Below the pieces are notes generated by a model. That model was not told the DNA's origin, did no database searches, and worked only from the letters and a program-made list of their open reading frames with translations. The position numbers were made by a program, and so were the translations under genes. Shown piece after piece: positions 4,430 through 6,281 of a stretch of 6,281 nucleotides of DNA (position 1 is the stretch's first letter; each line of letters opens with the position of its first letter). Origin of the DNA: Candidatus Heimdallarchaeota archaeon (lineage in GTDB: Archaea > Asgardarchaeota > Heimdallarchaeia > JABLTI01); NCBI GenBank assembly GCA_030667035.1, contig DAOUWQ010000093.1:1-6281 (forward strand), given 5' to 3'.

Positions 4430-5684
4430 AAAGATTATCTGGGCTGATTATCTTCCCAGCAATTGATGAAGCAGTCACAGTTTCTGGACTACAGAGATAG
4501 GTCATTCCCGAACCTTGTTTTCCTTTAAAGTTGCGGTTTCCAGTAGATACTTGAACTTCTCCTTTACCGGTCATACCAATTTGACCTGAGGCACATCCTG
4601 CACAACCAGGATTACTCACTACAGTTCGAGAATCAAATAGAACTTTTATATCATTATTGGCAATCATATCACCAAGCACTCGTCGTGTTGCTGGAACAAT
4701 TTTTAGTACTGTTTTTGGAGCTACTTCTTTACCTCTAAGCATATCTACTGCTACTTTCATATCAGCATAACGACCATTTGTACAAGAACCAATGAATCCT
4801 GAATCAACATGAATATTCTCTTTTTCTAAAGATTCAACCTCAACCACATTATCCGGTTTAAATGGTTTAGCAATTAAAGGACGCAAATCAGTAATATCCA
4901 CGACAACCTCTTCAACATATTTAGCATCCTCATCAGCATATTGTGGAGTGAAATCTGTCTTAGCGCGTTCTTTACAATATTTTAGAACTTCATCACTTGG
5001 GGAAATAAACCCAACAATACCACCCATTTCAGTTACCATAGATGAGAGGGTTATTCTACCTGGTAAAGAGAGATTATCAATTGCTTTGCCTTCAAATTCG
5101 ATTGCTTTGCCTAAGGCACCTTGGGAAGTCAATTTCCGAATGACTGCTAAAGTAATATCTTTTGCAGAACAAGGAGCTTTTAATTCACCCTCAATAATAA
5201 CTTTCATTGTTGGTGGGACTTCAAACCAAGTTTTTCCTGCTTTCATTCCAAAAGCAATATCTTGATCACCCATTCCCTGACCAAAAGCACCAATACAACC
5301 CATAATATTCAAATGGCTATCTGTGCCAACAGTTGTTGTTCCAGGTAAACTATACCCGTCCTCGATTAGAACATGGGAACCAATACCCCATTCTGAATCA
5401 TAGAGCTTTATGTCCTCTTCTTCTGCGAAGACTCGAATGGTTTGCTGATTTTCAGCGTATCCAAGATTATTGGCAGGGATTACACAATCAAAAGTGAAGA
5501 CTGTTTTCCCTTTATTCTCAAACTTCGATTTTTCAGGGTAATTTTTACGTAGATTACCTACAACATTAGCTCCTGCAAAATCACGAGCACTCCGAACATC
5601 GAGGTCTAACCAAATAATATTACCCGGTTTTACCTCATCTTTTGAATGAGCGGAAAAAATTTTTTCAATTACTGTTTGACCCAT
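4428..5684 (-). CDS. leuC: 3-isopropylmalate dehydratase / homoaconitase-type large subunit
   Basis: This is the [4Fe-4S] subunit, 418 aa, the compact archaeal-type length rather than about 466 aa as in many bacteria. It dehydrates and rehydrates 3-isopropylmalate or a related substrate together with the small subunit. The N-terminus MGQTVIEKIFSAHS is typical of LeuC. The cluster ligands are C301 (GSCTNGR, 299-305), C361 and C364 (NPGCAGCASG, 358-367). Other conserved blocks are GTDSHLN (120-126), GAFGQGMGDQDIAFGMKAGKTWF (132-154), PATRRV (331-336) and STGNRNFKG (380-388). Differences from common LeuC are DSHLN instead of DSHT, and CAGC-AS instead of CGPC-LG in the cluster loop, so it belongs to a divergent branch. 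The ATG at 5684 fits the family start, although the upstream ribosome-binding site is weak. It is the first gene of a leuC-leuD operon. Expression is probably from the TATA element at 5756-5763, with a 16-bp palindrome in the leader. Substrate identity remains open. Confidence 0.87.
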   Translation of the reverse strand: MGQTVIEKIFSAHSKDEVKPGNIIWLDLDVRSARDFAGANVVGNLRKNYPEKSKFENKGKTVFTFDCVIPANNLGYAENQQTIRVFAEEEDIKLYDSEWGIGSHVLIEDGYSLPGTTTVGTDSHLNIMGCIGAFGQGMGDQDIAFGMKAGKTWFEVPPTMKVIIEGELKAPCSAKDITLAVIRKLTSQGALGKAIEFEGKAIDNLSLPGRITLSSMVTEMGGIVGFISPSDEVLKYCKERAKTDFTPQYADEDAKYVEEVVVDITDLRPLIAKPFKPDNVVEVESLEKENIHVDSGFIGSCTNGRYADMKVAVDMLRGKEVAPKTVLKIVPATRRVLGDMIANNDIKVLFDSRTVVSNPGCAGCASGQIGMTGKGEVQVSTGNRNFKGKQGSGMTYLCSPETVTASSIAGKIISPDNL

Positions 5685-5712
5685 TGTCTTTCGACTTCTC
5701 CGAATTATCTTC

Positions 5713-5728
5713 CAGAAATATATTTCTG
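5713..5728. promoter_or_regulatory. Perfect 16-bp palindrome in the leuC leader, candidate operator
   Basis: CAGAAATATATTTCTG is fully self-complementary and lies 28-44 bases before the leuC ATG. If the TATA element at 5756-5763 is used, transcription starts near 5735 and the palindrome is at about +7 to +22. A bound dimeric repressor could block polymerase there. Alternatively its TATAT centre is itself the TATA box, again giving a repressor-over-promoter arrangement. Amino-acid-responsive Lrp-type regulators use dyad sites, but this identification is a guess. Confidence 0.5.
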
Positions 5729-5755
5729 AAATCTGCTTTCTACTACACCAATTGT

Positions 5756-5763
5756 TATTTATA
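5756..5763 (-). promoter_or_regulatory. TATA box of the leuC-leuD operon
   Basis: TATAAATA on the minus strand, preceded by an A-rich GAAAATC where a BRE is expected, is the best archaeal promoter match in the window. Transcription about 25 bases downstream would begin near 5735, giving a leader of about 50 bases that contains the palindrome. Confidence 0.5.
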
Positions 5764-5862
5764 GATTTTCATTATATCTAACATTAATGTGTACTGGATT
5801 GGTTAATTATTTTCAAAAATGAAAAAGTGTTGTTTCGCAAAAATTAAAAATAGAACCTAGTC

Positions 5863-5892
5863 ATTTTAATTCAATAATTATAGAATTAAAAT
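5863..5892. promoter_or_regulatory. 10-bp-arm inverted repeat upstream of dnaJ
   Basis: ATTTTAATTC (5863-5872) and GAATTAAAAT (5883-5892) are exact reverse complements around a 10-base spacer, so arm centres are 20 bases apart, about two helical turns. A TATA-like GGTATAAA follows immediately (5893-5900). It could be an operator for a dimeric regulator acting on dnaJ or on the divergent leuC, or a transcript hairpin of very low stability. Confidence 0.4.
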
Positions 5893-5984
5893 AGGTATAA
5901 ATGTAAGAAAAATCACTAGATTAAATAGGGAAAAAATCTGGATTGAAAATTAGTTATTAGTGAAGAGTGCTGAGAATAGGGAAG

Positions 5985-5992
5985 CATATAAG
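5985..5992 (+). promoter_or_regulatory. Candidate TATA box for dnaJ
   Basis: CATATAAG is centred about 25 bases before the dnaJ ATG. This would place the transcript start at or close to the start codon. That conflicts mildly with the good ribosome-binding site GGTGAT (6001-6006), so the upstream GTATAAA (5894-5900) may be the real or a second promoter with a leader of about 90 bases. Confidence 0.35.
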
Positions 5993-6012
5993 ATAGTCAT
6001 GGTGATAGATAA

Positions 6013-6281
6013 ATGAGCAGTTCCAAAAGAGACCCTTATGAAGTTTTAGGCGTTCAAAGAAACGCAAATCAAGATGAAATTAAAAAGGCCTACAGAAAAC
6101 TTGCTCGGAAAAATCATCCTGATGCAAATCCTGGTGATGAAGGTGCAGAGAAGCGCTTCAAAGAAGTGTCAGAATCTTATTCAGTTTTAAGTGATCCTGA
6201 TCAAAAGGCTGCTTATGATCGATTAGGATGGAGTGGTTTAGGTCACACGGCGGGAGGAACAGGTGGCGACCCATTTGGAGG
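6013..6281 (+). CDS. dnaJ: DnaJ (Hsp40) co-chaperone, N-terminal part, cut by the window end
   Basis: The first 89 codons contain a complete J-domain, which stimulates the ATPase of DnaK (Hsp70) in protein folding in the cytosol. RDPYEVLGVQRNANQDEIKK (6-25) covers helices I and II, HPD (35-37) is the essential DnaK-activating motif, and KRFKEVSESYSVLSDPDQK (47-65) with AAYDRLG (66-72) covers helices III and IV. A glycine-rich stretch then begins (GLGHTAGGTGGDPFG, 75-89), as in canonical DnaJ; the zinc-finger and C-terminal domains should lie beyond the window. The ATG has GGTGAT (6001-6006) 6 bases upstream and matches the family start apart from a short MSSSKR leader. The usual partners dnaK and grpE are not upstream here: the neighbour is the divergent leuC. 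They may lie downstream or elsewhere. Whether it is full-length DnaJ or a shorter J-protein cannot be decided, but the G/F region favours DnaJ. Confidence 0.93.
   Translation, partial: MSSSKRDPYEVLGVQRNANQDEIKKAYRKLARKNHPDANPGDEGAEKRFKEVSESYSVLSDPDQKAAYDRLGWSGLGHTAGGTGGDPFG

Larger units (their letters stand above)
5685..6012. other. Divergent intergenic region between leuC and dnaJ
   Basis: These 328 bases are very AT-rich and contain no convincing open reading frame on either strand. The leuC side has a TATA element and a 16-bp palindrome. The dnaJ side has a 10-bp-arm inverted repeat, two TATA-like elements (5893-5900 and 5985-5992) and an SD site. No RNA gene or riboswitch is recognisable. 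The stretch 5780-5860 holds nothing I can interpret. Confidence 0.7.

Noticed and set aside
4948..5265. Plus-strand open frame of 105 codons
   Set aside because: It is antisense inside leuC, whose family identity is clear over this region; the frame has no family resemblance.
5999..6016. ATG at 5999 as an earlier start for dnaJ
   Set aside because: That frame (ATG GTG ATA GAT AAA TGA) ends after five codons. The ATG at 6013 begins the J-domain frame.
1..6281. CRISPR array, insertion sequence, tRNA or rRNA, prophage or toxin-antitoxin module
   Set aside because: No regularly spaced repeats, transposase, integrase or cloverleaf-like RNA was found. The small Cys-rich and helical genes do not form a recognisable toxin-antitoxin pair, since they are far apart and unlinked.

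Overview
The window is AT-rich and most likely comes from an archaeon. The evidence is archaeal-style TATA elements about 25 bases upstream of inferred transcription starts, a probable leaderless gene, U-rich ends after genes, and the short forms of the LeuC and LeuD subunits (418 and 176 aa). Shine-Dalgarno (SD) motifs are also common. The set of an EF-hand membrane protease, a HEAT-repeat protein and small acidic or helical orphan proteins would suit an Asgard-like or other euryarchaeal-grade genome. Nothing here fixes the phylum, and an AT-rich bacterium is not strictly excluded.

Left part (1-2850, all minus strand). At the left edge an open frame of 86 codons without an upstream ATG may be the 5' part of a gene running off the window. 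Next comes a six-cysteine protein of 87 aa, then an M48-family membrane metalloprotease with an EF-hand-like loop inside its C-terminal region, then an all-helical HEAT-repeat protein. Transcription runs HEAT protein, protease, Cys-rich protein. A perfect 12-bp inverted repeat between the last two probably ends the protease transcript or controls the small gene.

Middle (2970-3789). A two-TM protein with acidic tails reads rightward, divergent from the HEAT gene. It converges with a small helical protein read leftward. The two stop codons lie about 20 bases apart, inside the arms of one hairpin.

Right part (3884-6281). An aconitase-superfamily pair, leuC then leuD, reads leftward as a tight two-gene operon; the leuD ribosome-binding site overlaps the leuC stop codon. 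The two subunits form one [4Fe-4S] hydro-lyase of the 3-isopropylmalate dehydratase / homoaconitase type. Its residues differ enough from the textbook enzymes that the exact substrate is open. A 328-base divergent intergenic region separates leuC from a rightward dnaJ, cut by the window end. This region holds a good TATA element for leuC, a perfect 16-bp palindrome just downstream of it, and a 10-bp-arm inverted repeat on the dnaJ side.

No rRNA, tRNA, CRISPR array, insertion sequence or recognisable mobile element was seen. The most unusual items are the EF-hand-bearing M48 protease, the atypical LeuC/LeuD active-site residues, the 20 in-frame sense codons after the HEAT gene's amber stop, and several perfect palindromes at gene boundaries.
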